Shown one piece after another: positions 1-8,399 of a DNA stretch of 34,285 bases. Within the stretch, counting starts at the first letter, position 1. Every line of letters starts with the position of its first letter. The notes beneath the pieces were generated by a model. The model made no database searches. It saw only the letters and a list, made by a program, of their open reading frames with translations, and was not told where the DNA came from. Location of the stretch: assembly GCF_947624825.1 (NCBI RefSeq), contig NZ_CANQLZ010000031.1:1-34285 (forward strand). Reading direction: 5' to 3'. The DNA is from an uncultured Acinetobacter sp. GTDB taxonomy: Bacteria > Pseudomonadota > Gammaproteobacteria > Pseudomonadales > Moraxellaceae. A program made the position numbers and the translations under genes.

Positions 1-65
1 TCAGTCGGTAGAGCGACGGACTGTTAATCCGCAGGTCCCTGGTTCGAGCCCAGGTGGAAGAGCCA
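1..65 (+). tRNA. tRNA-Asn (GTT), 5' end cut by window edge
   Basis: The D arm, a GTT anticodon in the loop between the CGGAC and GTCCG-type arms, the T arm with TTCGAGC and the CCA end are all present. The first ~11 bases lie outside the window. The body is identical to the tRNA-Asn at 219-294 except for one base in the 3' acceptor strand (TGGAAGA here, TGGGAGA there). The missing 5' strand should read TCTTCCA if the stem is intact. Confidence 0.93.
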
Positions 66-72
66 AGATTCT

Positions 73-105
73 AAAAAAACCCACTTCATTTGAGTGGGTT
101 TTTTT
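73..105 (+). terminator. Terminator of first tRNA-Asn
   Basis: Inverted arms AACCCACT and AGTGGGTT enclose a short loop, with an A-run before and a run of seven T after. It closes the first tRNA unit. Confidence 0.8.
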
Positions 106-179
106 ATGCCTGTATTTAATGCGAATTTTATAAGATTGCTGCTTTAAACAGCAATTGTTATGTTTTTCACATAAATTGC

Positions 180-207
180 TTGACGACAATTTAAAACCCT
201 CTATAAT
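180..207 (+). promoter_or_regulatory. Sigma-70 promoter of second tRNA-Asn
   Basis: TTGACG (180-185), a 16-base spacer and a perfect TATAAT (202-207) lie 12 bases before the mature tRNA 5' end. The second tRNA is therefore its own transcription unit and does not depend on the first. Confidence 0.8.
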
Positions 208-218
208 CGCTCTCAGAT

Positions 219-294
219 TCTCCCATAGCTCAGTCGGTAGAGCGACGGACTGTTAATCCGCAGGTCCCTGGTTCGAGCCCAGGTGGGAGAGCCA
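219..294 (+). tRNA. tRNA-Asn (GTT)
   Basis: Complete 76-base cloverleaf. Acceptor strands TCTCCCA and TGGGAGA pair perfectly, followed by G and an encoded CCA. The anticodon loop is CTGTTAA. It is the second copy of a tandem pair. Confidence 0.97.
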
Positions 295-301
295 AGATTC
301 T

Positions 302-330
302 AAAAACCCACTCAATTGAGTGGGTTTTTT
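302..330 (+). terminator. Terminator of second tRNA-Asn
   Basis: A perfect inverted repeat with 14-base arms (302-315 and 316-329) ends in a run of six T. It lies only 15 bases before the next start codon, so the downstream gene has no visible promoter of its own. Confidence 0.85.
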
Positions 331-344
331 CTTATGGGTGACTT

Positions 345-809
345 ATGCAAAGTTTAAGCTTAACGCAACTCATTTTTCTGACCCTTGGCTGTGTCGCAAC
401 CTTTGCTCTTGTGCTGCTAATGCGGCAACGCCCTGCCCTTAAAAAAAAATCTAAAATTTATCATCCTAAAAAAGTCATCACTAAATTTGAAAGTAAGTTA
501 TTTTTTCAACTCAAAATCGCGTTTCCAGAACCCCATTATTATATTTTGGCACAAGTGGCTTTTACGGCATTAATTACCAGCAATGATATTCAAGTACGTA
601 ACAAATTTAACCGTAAAGTGACTGATTTTGTAGTGCTCAATAAACATTTAGAAGTGTTGGCGATTATTGAACTAGATGACCCAAGCCATATTGGGCAAGA
701 ACAACGTGACGCAGCCCGCGATGCTATGTTTCATGATGCAGGCTATCGTGTTTTACGCTATACCTCTATTCCGTCAGTGCGGCAATTACAAAAAGATCTT
801 AAGGTGTAA
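345..809 (+). CDS. DUF2726 domain protein with N-terminal membrane anchor
   Basis: A 154-residue protein. Residues ~6-25 form one hydrophobic segment followed by a lysine-rich stretch (KKKSK), as expected for an inner-membrane anchor with the rest in the cytoplasm. Residues ~37-150 match the DUF2726 pattern: a start like KLFFQL, a central KVTDFVVLNK followed by IIELDDPSH, and a late GYRVLRY. That layout resembles restriction-endonuclease-like folds with a D...ExD core, but the biochemical role is unknown. The start codon is 15 bases after a tRNA terminator and has only a weak GGGTGA ahead of it. Expression probably relies on read-through from the tRNA promoter. The 3' end overlaps the convergent next gene by 11 bases. 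Confidence 0.8.
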   Translation: MQSLSLTQLIFLTLGCVATFALVLLMRQRPALKKKSKIYHPKKVITKFESKLFFQLKIAFPEPHYYILAQVAFTALITSNDIQVRNKFNRKVTDFVVLNKHLEVLAIIELDDPSHIGQEQRDAARDAMFHDAGYRVLRYTSIPSVRQLQKDLKV

Positions 810-1017
810 CATTGGCTTCTGAAGCCGCTTTTTCTGCAGCTTCACGCTCGGCAATACGTTGCATCATTTCTGCTTCTTGCTGTTTATACAAAGCTTGATT
901 TTTAGCATCACTTTTAATTGCAAATGTAGCACCCACCACCAATAAAATGGGAATCAATAGACCTAAACTGGCAATCATAATCACTTTAGGGCTTAAACGT
1001 TTATCTTGATTGGCCAT
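799..1017 (-). CDS. Small single-pass membrane protein
   Basis: A 72-residue protein not assigned to any named family. A short charged N-terminus (MANQDKRLSPK) precedes one strong membrane segment at residues ~12-33, then a charged tail rich in E, A, K and Q that should form a helix or coiled coil. The start has GGAG eight bases upstream. This is a typical small bitopic protein with the N-terminus likely in the cytoplasm. It stands alone and converges with the DUF2726 gene, with their last 11 bases shared. The function is unknown. Confidence 0.7.
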   Translation of the reverse strand: MANQDKRLSPKVIMIASLGLLIPILLVVGATFAIKSDAKNQALYKQQEAEMMQRIAEREAAEKAASEANVTP

Positions 1018-1085
1018 TGAAGATGCTCCAGTGCGTTAAAAAGTAGGCGAACTATTTTACCAAGCGCACCCACTAAAGCAATCAT

Positions 1086-1112
1086 TAAAAAAGCCGAGAC
1101 ATTGCTCGGCTT
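1086..1112 (-). terminator. Terminator of the flavin monooxygenase gene
   Basis: On the minus strand AAGCCGAG and CTCGGCTT enclose a six-base loop and are followed by six T (plus-strand A-run 1087-1092). It lies six bases after the stop codon. Confidence 0.85.
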
Positions 1113-1117
1113 GTGGC

Positions 1118-2857
1118 TTATATATTTAAGTTAAGTTGGGCCAATACCTGTTTTAACACGCTTAAATGTTGAGTATTTTGGTTTGGCTGTTGCATACGCC
1201 ATGCGATATAACCATCTGGACGCACTAAAATTACACCATTGTCTTCAATCTCGGCTTTGGCTTGCCATGTTGCATATACGTCACGGTAGCCACGCGTACC
1301 CACCTGAATCACATCTAAATAGTCTAAGCTCAGTTGCTCTGCTGCTTCACGCCATGCCCAACCCGACAAGCCCGTGATTAAAGTAAAACGACCTTTACCG
1401 GTAATATCAAGGGTGGATTGTTTACGTCCTTTGGCATCGACTAACCAGGTATGTGGAATTTTAGCACCTGGTCGTGTGGTGGCTTGTAAATACAGCTCTA
1501 CATCACGCGTAAATACTTCAGGGCTTGCTTCTGCCAGCACTGCATTAGACTCATAGCGTTGATTCAGCTCAACCCCTTGTGCGTTAAATTCATGGTGCTT
1601 AACTTCTAAAGCGGCATAAAGCTGCTGACGAACTTGGGCTGCTTGTTCAGTTTCAGCAAAAATACGTTCAAGCATCTGTGCTTGGGTTGTTACACCTTGG
1701 TCAAAGCCAAACACGTCTTTTAAGTACTTATAATCAAAACGCGACTGATTAGCACGGGATACAATTTGCTTACCCACCGGTGCACGCTCATCATTATAAG
1801 AATCTAACAACTCAGGCTTAGCCCAACCTTTTACTGCATAGGCTAATTTCCAAGCTAAGTTAAAAGCATCTTGCATACAGGTATTAGAACCTAAACCACT
1901 TGAAGGTGGATGACGATGCACTGCATCGCCACCACAGAACACACGTCCTTGACTATATTGCGTGGCATAGGTTTGATTGACATACCAATAAGAAATTTTT
2001 TCAATCTGTAAATCAGGTACATGCTCGCCCACAAAAGCATCTAAACGTGCTTGGACTTGCTCGGTAGTCACTTGGGGTTCGCCTTGGCTAATATCAAAGC
2101 CCCAACCCATAATCCATTCATTCCATGGCGATATGGCACGCAACAACCCCATACCAATATCACCAAAGCCTGCTTCAGGATTGACAATCCATTGTAAAAT
2201 GGCCGGACGATGTTGCACATGGCGGCTGAGATCGGCTTTAAAAGCCACATAAACCGTGCCTGCACGCGACATGATTCCCTCTAAAGGCAAACCTAACTGC
2301 TCAACGACTTTAGAACGTGCCCCATCCATACCTACCAAGTATTTGGCGCGTAAGCTAAATTCAGTTTGCGTAATTTTATTTAAAAAGCGTGCTGTAACAC
2401 CATGTTCATCTTGTTGATGTGACAAATATTCGGTATTAAAGTTAAAAATTGCACCGCGCTCGCCGGCATTTTTAACCAATAAAGCTTCCATTTTTGGTTG
2501 AATTAAATCCACCAATGGACAAGGACTACCTTTAAGATAATCGCCATAGCGTTCATCACCGGTGCCCCATGCACTCATACGGGCAATTTCTTCACCCACC
2601 AGACTGGTGGTGATCAGGCTTTCACCCATTTCATGCCACGGCGTAGCAATTTGCTTGACCTGCTCTTCTATGCCTAAATCACGTAGCACCTCCATGGCAC
2701 GTTGATTGGTAATATGTGCGCGTGGACTATTGGCGAGCCAATTAAATTGGGTAAATAACTGTACTTTGACCCCATAAGTGGCTAAAGCTAAACCTAAAGT
2801 GGCACCGGCAGGTCCGGTACCAACCACCAAAACGTCTGTATCGTATTGCTGTGTCAT
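1118..2857 (-). CDS. FAD-dependent aromatic monooxygenase (TfdB/MhpA-like class A flavoprotein)
   Basis: A 579-residue flavoprotein hydroxylase. Residues ~8-35 hold the dinucleotide-binding GxGPAG motif. YLVGMDGARSKV (~170-181) is the DG motif that contacts both FAD and NAD(P)H. GGDAVHRHPPSSGLG (~310-324) is the second FAD-contacting GD motif. A thioredoxin-like C-terminal region (~470-575), as in phenol hydroxylases, completes the usual ~580-residue length. Family members insert one oxygen atom into a phenolic ring using NAD(P)H and O2. The substrate cannot be read from the sequence, and no ring-cleavage gene lies nearby. It is divergent from a LysR gene, the usual arrangement for inducible control by an aromatic compound. 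Confidence 0.88.
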   Translation of the reverse strand: MTQQYDTDVLVVGTGPAGATLGLALATYGVKVQLFTQFNWLANSPRAHITNQRAMEVLRDLGIEEQVKQIATPWHEMGESLITTSLVGEEIARMSAWGTGDERYGDYLKGSPCPLVDLIQPKMEALLVKNAGERGAIFNFNTEYLSHQQDEHGVTARFLNKITQTEFSLRAKYLVGMDGARSKVVEQLGLPLEGIMSRAGTVYVAFKADLSRHVQHRPAILQWIVNPEAGFGDIGMGLLRAISPWNEWIMGWGFDISQGEPQVTTEQVQARLDAFVGEHVPDLQIEKISYWYVNQTYATQYSQGRVFCGGDAVHRHPPSSGLGSNTCMQDAFNLAWKLAYAVKGWAKPELLDSYNDERAPVGKQIVSRANQSRFDYKYLKDVFGFDQGVTTQAQMLERIFAETEQAAQVRQQLYAALEVKHHEFNAQGVELNQRYESNAVLAEASPEVFTRDVELYLQATTRPGAKIPHTWLVDAKGRKQSTLDITGKGRFTLITGLSGWAWREAAEQLSLDYLDVIQVGTRGYRDVYATWQAKAEIEDNGVILVRPDGYIAWRMQQPNQNTQHLSVLKQVLAQLNLNI

Positions 2858-2906
2858 TGTGCAATCTCTTGATTTAAATCATAAGATCAATTGTAAGATG
2901 CCCTGT

Positions 2907-2918
2907 ATTGTCTGCAAT
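2907..2918. promoter_or_regulatory. Candidate LysR-type operator in the divergent spacer
   Basis: ATTG-N4-CAAT lies midway between the two divergent start codons, and T-N11-A spacings can be drawn through it. LysR-family sites often look like this. A possible TATACT -10 element for the regulator gene is at 2956-2961, but no good -35 is visible. This is inference from position and symmetry only. Confidence 0.35.
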
Positions 2919-3014
2919 GAGTATTGGTTTTGGCTATAGCTGTTTACTTTTTCTCTATACTTGCTGAGCAGTTTGCTTTAGATTCAATCGGGCTGATTTT
3001 AAGGATACTCCAGC

Positions 3015-3887
3015 ATGGAACTTCGTCATTTACGTTATTTTGTGACTGTAGCTGAGGCACAAAGTTTTACCAAAGCGGCACAAAAATTGTTTACTACACA
3101 GCCGTCTTTAAGTCAGCAAATTAAAGACTTAGAACAAGAAGTAGGGGTGCAACTCTTTGACCGCTCAGCACGCTTAATTCAACTCACCCCTGAAGGACAG
3201 GCTTTTTTAAGCTATGCTCAAGCCGCTTTAGACAACGCTCACCTTGCCATACAAGCCGCGCGTCAAGTTGCACAGCAACGCGAGCAGCAGATTCATATTG
3301 GCTTCTTAAATGTCGCTGAAATTAAGCTACTGCCGACTTTACTGCATAAGCTTAAACAACATTTGCCCAACCTACAGTTGCATATTCAAAGTTTAACCTG
3401 TTTAGAACAAATTCAAGCTTTAAAAAATGCCACGCTTGACTTGGCGTTTACCCGCTACCAATTACAAGACCCCCAATACGGCAATATTTTAGCGCTTGAA
3501 GAACCGATGTATTTGGTGGCATCCCAAAAGCTATATTCAAGCCTAAACCCTATATCTGCACAAGATTTAAAACAACAGACCCTAATTGTCTGTGAGCAAA
3601 ATGCCTCTCCTGTGTTGTATGAAAAAATCCAACAGCATTTTGATTTTGAGCACATGCCACGCCAACAATTAATGTGGGTGACCAATGTATTGCAGCACAT
3701 TAATTTGATTAATATGGGTTTTGGTTTTAGTTTTTTACCACATTATGCACTCAAGTTTTTAAATCCTGATATTGTGCAAGTTGCTACTCAATTTGCCTTA
3801 CCGCAATTAGCACTGTATGCCAACTACCGTAAGGACTTGACCCATCCTGCTGTAGATTTTATTTTAGCTGAACTTGAAGGCTGTTAA
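3015..3887 (+). CDS. LysR-family transcriptional regulator
   Basis: A 290-residue regulator of normal family length. The winged helix-turn-helix lies at residues ~1-60, with the characteristic SFTKAAQKLFTTQPSLSQQI. A linker helix follows (~60-90), then an effector-binding domain of two alpha/beta lobes (~92-290). Its overall look is close to the CatM/BenM/HcaR group that senses aromatic acids, which fits the divergent flavin monooxygenase. It probably regulates that gene and itself. The effector is not predictable. The stop codon shares the four bases TTAA (3884-3887) with the stop codon of the convergent hydrolase gene. Confidence 0.93.
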   Translation: MELRHLRYFVTVAEAQSFTKAAQKLFTTQPSLSQQIKDLEQEVGVQLFDRSARLIQLTPEGQAFLSYAQAALDNAHLAIQAARQVAQQREQQIHIGFLNVAEIKLLPTLLHKLKQHLPNLQLHIQSLTCLEQIQALKNATLDLAFTRYQLQDPQYGNILALEEPMYLVASQKLYSSLNPISAQDLKQQTLIVCEQNASPVLYEKIQQHFDFEHMPRQQLMWVTNVLQHINLINMGFGFSFLPHYALKFLNPDIVQVATQFALPQLALYANYRKDLTHPAVDFILAELEGC

Positions 3888-5107
3888 CGGGCAGGCATCT
3901 GTTGTTGTACAAACTCAAGAATTTGCTGTTTGCTCAATGAAATCACATTCGAATGAACTCCCCCCTCAACTTCCTCCCATTGCACTTGAGTACCTTGTAA
4001 TGCTAAATGATCGGCCAATTGCTTGGTCACCACATAAGGTACAGCAGCATCTAATGTACCCTGCACAATCATCACCGGTTTGGCAATATAACGTGTTGCC
4101 GGTTGATTGGTAGCCAAAAACTCAGCGATTTCTTGATTTTCATCAAAATTTTGAATCAGTGCAGGATAATCTAAGACGTTTTTACCTGGGTTTTCTGCCA
4201 CATAATGCGAAATATCTTGGGCAAAACTCGTTCTTAAATCATTCAAACATAAACCATTATCACCTGTGCTGCCTAAGGCTGCATCCACAATCGGTTGAGA
4301 GCGGCTTTCAAACACGGTTTTATAATCAAAACGAGTATCGTAGGCTTGAATACCTGTGGTGACATATGCAGCAAACGACAATAAATCTGCATAGCCCATT
4401 GCTGCCGTCCCTGCTGGGTATACACCTAAGCTCTCGTCTAACATGACCTTATTCAATAATTGAGGTGCTATGTGTTTAATAATAAAACCTAAGCTTGATG
4501 CAGGCGCTGCTGCCACTGCTCCTAGGTAATTTGAGTCGGTTTGTGCATACTCAGCAATTGCTAAAGAGGCATGTCCGCCTTGCGAGTGTCCCACACTCAT
4601 CCATGCCCCTTGTGCTGCATAGCGCTCTTGGTAAGCTTTTTGGGCATAAATAGCCGTGTTGGCCGCACTTTCGCTATGTAAATAAGGATGGATGCCTTTT
4701 TCACCCAAACCCTCATAATCTGGGGCAATAACTACATAGCCGGCGTCTAAAAGCACATCTGCAATTGCTTTAAAGTCAGGATGTAAATTATTTTTACTTG
4801 GCGCACACTGGTCACCACTGCCCACTGTACCATGGTTCCATACCACAACACGCCAACCCTCTTTAGGCTTAGGCGTTTTTGGCGTTAAGACCAAAGCTGA
4901 ACTGGTAATGGTCTGTCCTAGTACATGGGGCATGCTGTACTTCATCACATCAATACGGCTTGCAGCGTCTAGAGTGTCTTGGCTGTAGGCATTTTGGCTA
5001 ATATAAGTACTGTAACTGACGTTGTTCTTGTCATCGTCATTACAAGCAGTTAAAAACAGGACACTGCTACAGGCAAGTGCAACTAGCGATTTCTTCCATG
5101 TTGACAT
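3884..5107 (-). CDS. Alpha/beta-hydrolase lipoprotein (secretory lipase-like)
   Basis: A 407-residue protein from the preferred start at 5107, where GAGGA lies seven bases upstream. A start five codons earlier would also be in frame. The N-terminus (MSTWKKSLVALACSSVLF) is a lipoprotein signal ending in LTAC, so the mature protein should carry lipid on Cys, followed by NDDDK. The Asp next to Cys may influence sorting. VGHSQGGHAS holds the nucleophilic Ser of GxSxG, GTLDAAVP the likely acid and GGVHSN the His. The length and the lid-like region (~200-290) recall fungal-type secretory lipases and triacylglycerol or cutinase-like esterases. The substrate is unknown. It is transcribed alone towards the LysR gene, and no terminator is visible. 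Confidence 0.85.
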   Translation of the reverse strand: MSTWKKSLVALACSSVLFLTACNDDDKNNVSYSTYISQNAYSQDTLDAASRIDVMKYSMPHVLGQTITSSALVLTPKTPKPKEGWRVVVWNHGTVGSGDQCAPSKNNLHPDFKAIADVLLDAGYVVIAPDYEGLGEKGIHPYLHSESAANTAIYAQKAYQERYAAQGAWMSVGHSQGGHASLAIAEYAQTDSNYLGAVAAAPASSLGFIIKHIAPQLLNKVMLDESLGVYPAGTAAMGYADLLSFAAYVTTGIQAYDTRFDYKTVFESRSQPIVDAALGSTGDNGLCLNDLRTSFAQDISHYVAENPGKNVLDYPALIQNFDENQEIAEFLATNQPATRYIAKPVMIVQGTLDAAVPYVVTKQLADHLALQGTQVQWEEVEGGVHSNVISLSKQQILEFVQQQMPAR

Positions 5108-5155
5108 TTGGTGTTTCCTCATTGGTCTTGTTGTTATACTTAATTAATTAAGCAT

Positions 5156-5182
5156 AAAAAAAAGCATCTGACTAGGATGCTT
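5156..5182 (-). terminator. Terminator of the ubiC-ubiA unit
   Basis: On the minus strand AAGCATC and GATGCTT enclose a seven-base loop and run into eight T (plus-strand A-run 5156-5163). It sits nine bases after the ubiA stop codon and before the hydrolase gene. Confidence 0.85.
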
Positions 5183-5190
5183 ATTCAAGC

Positions 5191-6063
5191 TTACAATAAA
5201 CTGAGGAAAATCCCTAAAAACAAGATCATACCCACCCAACGATTATGCCGAAATGCCCAAAAGCACATGCCGGTTTTTTTGTCTTTGGTTTTGTACCATT
5301 GATAGATAAAATCAAGTGTAATAATGACTAAGGCAATTAAACCAAACGGCCAAAGTAAACCCTCACGATACAGTGCCCAACCAAACAAACCAACAGCCAA
5401 GGCTTGTAACAGGCTAATGATTTTAATGTCATAAGATCCAAATAAAATAGCAGTCGATTTTACCCCAATCTTTAAATCATCATCGCGATCGGTAATGGCA
5501 TATTGGGTATCATAAGCCACGGTCCACGCCAAATTCCCAAAATACAAAAGCCAACAGGTTAAATCTGGCGTTTGCCCCACCGCGGTATAGGACATTGGAA
5601 TGGCCCATGAAAATGCCGCGCCCAAGACCACTTGGGGTAAATGAGTATAGCGTTTCATAAATGGATAAATAAAGGCTAAGCCTAAAGCACCAAAAGACCA
5701 ATAAAACGTTTCAAGCGGTAAAAATAGCAACATGGCTGCACTGGCCAATACCAAGCCCATAAAGACATATATAGCTTCACGCGCTCGAATCACGCCTGTG
5801 GCTAGCGGCCGGGTTTTGGTGCGCTCCACTGCTCCATCAACTTTACGATCGGCAAAGTCATTAATGGCACAACCTGCAGCACGCATAAACACCGTACCTA
5901 AGATCATCGGGATTAATACCTGTAAGCTTGGTGTACCTGAATGGGCAATCCACAATGCCCACATCATGGGCCAAAACACTAATTCTGTGCCAATGGGTTT
6001 ATCAAAGCGGCACAAATAATAATAAGCACGAAGACGCTCGCCCCATGTGGTTGCTACTGCCAT
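5191..6063 (-). CDS. ubiA: 4-hydroxybenzoate polyprenyltransferase UbiA
   Basis: A 290-residue integral membrane prenyltransferase with eight to nine hydrophobic segments. It attaches the polyprenyl tail to 4-hydroxybenzoate, the second committed step of ubiquinone synthesis, at the inner membrane. Both Mg-diphosphate motifs are visible: CAINDFADRKVD (~66-77) and YDTQYAITDRDDD (~184-196). The RCAGCxxND-type context (MRAAGCAIND) is typical of UbiA. The start has AAGGAA, which overlaps the ubiC stop codon, suggesting coupled translation with ubiC nine bases upstream. The length matches E. coli UbiA (290). Confidence 0.97.
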   Translation of the reverse strand: MAVATTWGERLRAYYYLCRFDKPIGTELVFWPMMWALWIAHSGTPSLQVLIPMILGTVFMRAAGCAINDFADRKVDGAVERTKTRPLATGVIRAREAIYVFMGLVLASAAMLLFLPLETFYWSFGALGLAFIYPFMKRYTHLPQVVLGAAFSWAIPMSYTAVGQTPDLTCWLLYFGNLAWTVAYDTQYAITDRDDDLKIGVKSTAILFGSYDIKIISLLQALAVGLFGWALYREGLLWPFGLIALVIITLDFIYQWYKTKDKKTGMCFWAFRHNRWVGMILFLGIFLSLL

Positions 6064-6072
6064 GTGTATTCC

Positions 6073-6546
6073 TTAACGCGTGTGCAAGAAGGTCTCAAAT
6101 TCAGTTAAAAAGGTTTCTTGCACAATAAATTGACAATCGTGCCAAGTATAGCAGCTCTGGCGCGTCCAACCATCTGGCAAGTGCAATACACGGCGCTGGC
6201 ACTTGGGCGTTGTCCGTTGAAACAAAAACCAACCAATCGGCTTTTTGCCTAAATGCTGAAAAATCCGCGCTTTTCTTTGTAAACTTAAAATCGGAAAAAT
6301 ACTTTTGGCTTTAACCCAAGGTTGTTCACTTGCACCATACAAATGCACTTCACGCACCCAAGCGGTATGTTGATGTGGCATCTTCATCCATCTGGCGTCA
6401 TTAAAACTCAAACGATGAAAATGTTCACGTAGTGGTTCAACCTGAAATTGTCCCCCTGCCAATTGGGTCAATTGCTTGGTTAAAGAGCCTTGTGCATATA
6501 ACCACGGTTTGAGTGCCTCAGGCACTTTAGATTCAGCCATGCTCAT
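6073..6546 (-). CDS. ubiC: Chorismate lyase UbiC
   Basis: A 157-residue soluble enzyme that releases pyruvate from chorismate to give 4-hydroxybenzoate, the substrate of the UbiA encoded just downstream. It resembles UbiC over its full length: LPEALKPWL-like start, WVREVHLYG in the centre, and a C-terminal GWTRQSCYTW followed by IVQETFL. E. coli UbiC is 165 residues, so the size is normal. Two in-frame ATGs lie two codons apart (6546 and 6540) and neither has a strong Shine-Dalgarno. It follows the 92-residue unknown gene by three bases, so the three genes form one unit. Confidence 0.93.
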   Translation of the reverse strand: MSMAESKVPEALKPWLYAQGSLTKQLTQLAGGQFQVEPLREHFHRLSFNDARWMKMPHQHTAWVREVHLYGASEQPWVKAKSIFPILSLQRKARIFQHLGKKPIGWFLFQRTTPKCQRRVLHLPDGWTRQSCYTWHDCQFIVQETFLTEFETFLHTR

Positions 6547-6549
6547 AGT

Positions 6550-6828
6550 TTAAGCGTGATCAGTCTTGGCAATAACACTAAATTTGCCTTGTGGGGTTTT
6601 CACTAAAATTAACCCTTCTGCACTGATATAAAATTCTTTTAGATAATCAAAATCTAATGCCAATTCCGGGTTTTTAAGTGCCACAAACTGTGCCATTTTA
6701 TAACCTTCTGCTGTACGCCCCACTTCTAAATAACTCACTTCAGAGAAATTGAGTTTAAAGCCTTTGGCATGATCACTTGGGTCAATCCAAGGAAAGAAGC
6801 CGGTATGTTTTTTACGTGGTTTAGCCAT
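6550..6828 (-). CDS. Conserved hypothetical protein, first gene of the ubiC-ubiA unit
   Basis: A 92-residue soluble protein with no family I can name. It has a basic start (MAKPRKKHTGFF), an aromatic and charged middle (PWIDPSDHAKGFKLNFSEVSYLEVGR) and no membrane segment, signal peptide or cysteine. GAGG lies 13 bases before the start, which is distant. The three-base gap to ubiC argues that it is co-transcribed with the ubiquinone genes. A role there is only guilt by association. It sits directly after the glnA terminator, so its promoter must lie in 6829-6872. Confidence 0.75.
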   Translation of the reverse strand: MAKPRKKHTGFFPWIDPSDHAKGFKLNFSEVSYLEVGRTAEGYKMAQFVALKNPELALDFDYLKEFYISAEGLILVKTPQGKFSVIAKTDHA

Positions 6829-6872
6829 AATTTAAAATACACCTCATTGATTGGTTATAGTCTGGATAATAT

Positions 6873-6904
6873 AAAAAAACCCGCGGCATGCGCGGGTTTT
6901 TTTT
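6873..6904 (-). terminator. Terminator of glnA (works in both orientations)
   Basis: CCCGCG and CGCGGG (6880-6885, 6891-6896) enclose GCATG, flanked by A7 on the left and T8 on the right. Read on the minus strand it closes glnA 20 bases after its stop codon. Confidence 0.9.
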
Positions 6905-6925
6905 ACTTTTAACGCTAAAAAAGCA

Positions 6926-8341
6926 TTACAAGCTGTAGTACATATCAAATTCAACTGGGTGAGTTGTTGTATTTAAACGACGAACTTCTTCAGTTTTAAG
7001 CTCAATGTAAGCATCAAGCATTTCTTTAGTGAATACGCCACCTTTAAGTAGGTAGTCATGATCCGCTTCAAGCGCTTCTAATGCCATATCAAGGCTGTGC
7101 GCCACTGTTGGGATTTTTGCTTCTTCTTCTGGTGGAAGATCGTACAAGTTCTTGTCAGATGCTTCGCCCGGATGAATCTTGTTTTGAATACCGTCAAGGC
7201 CCGCCATCAACAATGCGGCAAAACCTAAGTACGGGTTCATCATTGGATCAGGGAAACGTGCTTCAATACGCTTGCCTTTCGGGCTAGATACGTAAGGAAT
7301 ACGAATTGATGCAGAACGGTTACGCGCTGAGTAAGCCAACATAATCGGTGCTTCGTAGTGCGGAACTAAACGCTTGTACGAGTTGGTCGACGGGTTAGTA
7401 ATTGCGTTTAATGAACGCGCATGCTTGATAATACCGCCAATGAAGTAAAGCGCCATTTCTGAAAGACCTGCATACTCATCGCCTGCGAATAAGTTTTTGC
7501 CGTCTTTGGCAATTGAGATATGCACGTGCATACCAGAACCATTATCACCTACCATTGGTTTAGGCATAAAGGTTGCAGTTTTTGCATATTGGTGTGCGAC
7601 ATTCCAAACAGCATATTTAAACTGTTGAACTTCGTCGGCTTTACGTACCATGGTGTTAAAGCTTACACCAATTTCTAATTGGCAAGATGCAACTTCATGG
7701 TGATGCACTTCAACACGACCAGGACCCATGATGTCTTCAATCTTAGCACACATGTCAGCACGCATATCTTGTGAAGAATCAACAGGTGGTACTGGGAAGT
7801 AACCGCCTTTTACGCGTGGGCGATGGCCTGAGTTACCTGCTTCGTAGTCTTTACCTGTAGACCAAGCAGCTTCTTCAGCGATTAATGTATGGCGCGCGCC
7901 AGACATATCGATGTCCCATTTTACTTCGTCAAAGACAAAGAATTCTGGTTCTGGACCAAAGAATGCAGTATCACCGATACCTGTAGATTTTAGGTATTCT
8001 TCAGCACGACGAGCAATCGAGCGTGGGTCACGTTCATAACCTTGACCTGTTGAAGGTTCAATCACGTCACAAGTCACAACAACTGTAGGCTCAGCGAAGA
8101 ACGGGTCAAGAAAACCTGTTTCTGCATCTGGGCGTAAAATCATGTCTGATGCTTCGATGCCTTTCCAGCCAGCGATTGACGAACCGTCAAACATTTTACC
8201 GTCTTCGAAAGTATCTTCATCAATACTGTCTGCTGGGTAAGTGACATGTTGCTCTTTACCCTTAGTATCCGTAAAGCGGAAATCGACCCATTTTGCGCCA
8301 CTTTCTTCGATGAGTTGAAGGACCTTGTTCGCCATGCTCAT
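6926..8341 (-). CDS. glnA: Type I glutamine synthetase
   Basis: A 471-residue class I-beta glutamine synthetase, which condenses ammonia and glutamate with ATP as a cytoplasmic dodecamer. Family marks are present: the N-terminal beta-grasp with DLRFTDTKG-like text, the Asp-50-type loop [10 protein letters not shown], the metal-binding FFGPEPEFF, the ATP-binding [14 protein letters not shown], the RIPY-type substrate loop, and the NLYDLPPEE adenylylation site near residue 400, so GlnE-type control is expected. Two in-frame ATGs occur (8341 and 8335). GGAG lies four and ten bases from them respectively, so the start could be either. It is transcribed alone. The promoter is sigma-54 type (see 8400-8417). 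Confidence 0.97.
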   Translation of the reverse strand: MSMANKVLQLIEESGAKWVDFRFTDTKGKEQHVTYPADSIDEDTFEDGKMFDGSSIAGWKGIEASDMILRPDAETGFLDPFFAEPTVVVTCDVIEPSTGQGYERDPRSIARRAEEYLKSTGIGDTAFFGPEPEFFVFDEVKWDIDMSGARHTLIAEEAAWSTGKDYEAGNSGHRPRVKGGYFPVPPVDSSQDMRADMCAKIEDIMGPGRVEVHHHEVASCQLEIGVSFNTMVRKADEVQQFKYAVWNVAHQYAKTATFMPKPMVGDNGSGMHVHISIAKDGKNLFAGDEYAGLSEMALYFIGGIIKHARSLNAITNPSTNSYKRLVPHYEAPIMLAYSARNRSASIRIPYVSSPKGKRIEARFPDPMMNPYLGFAALLMAGLDGIQNKIHPGEASDKNLYDLPPEEEAKIPTVAHSLDMALEALEADHDYLLKGGVFTKEMLDAYIELKTEEVRRLNTTTHPVEFDMYYSL

Positions 8342-8399
8342 TTTGCTCCGATGATTTTTGGTTGCACTCGACCGTGCGTGTTAGTAGTTGGCTGTTGTA

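Noticed and set aside
1..330. Integrated element at the tRNA-Asn locus
   Set aside because: tRNA genes are common integration sites, but no integrase, direct repeat of a tRNA 3' end beyond the second gene, or foreign composition follows.
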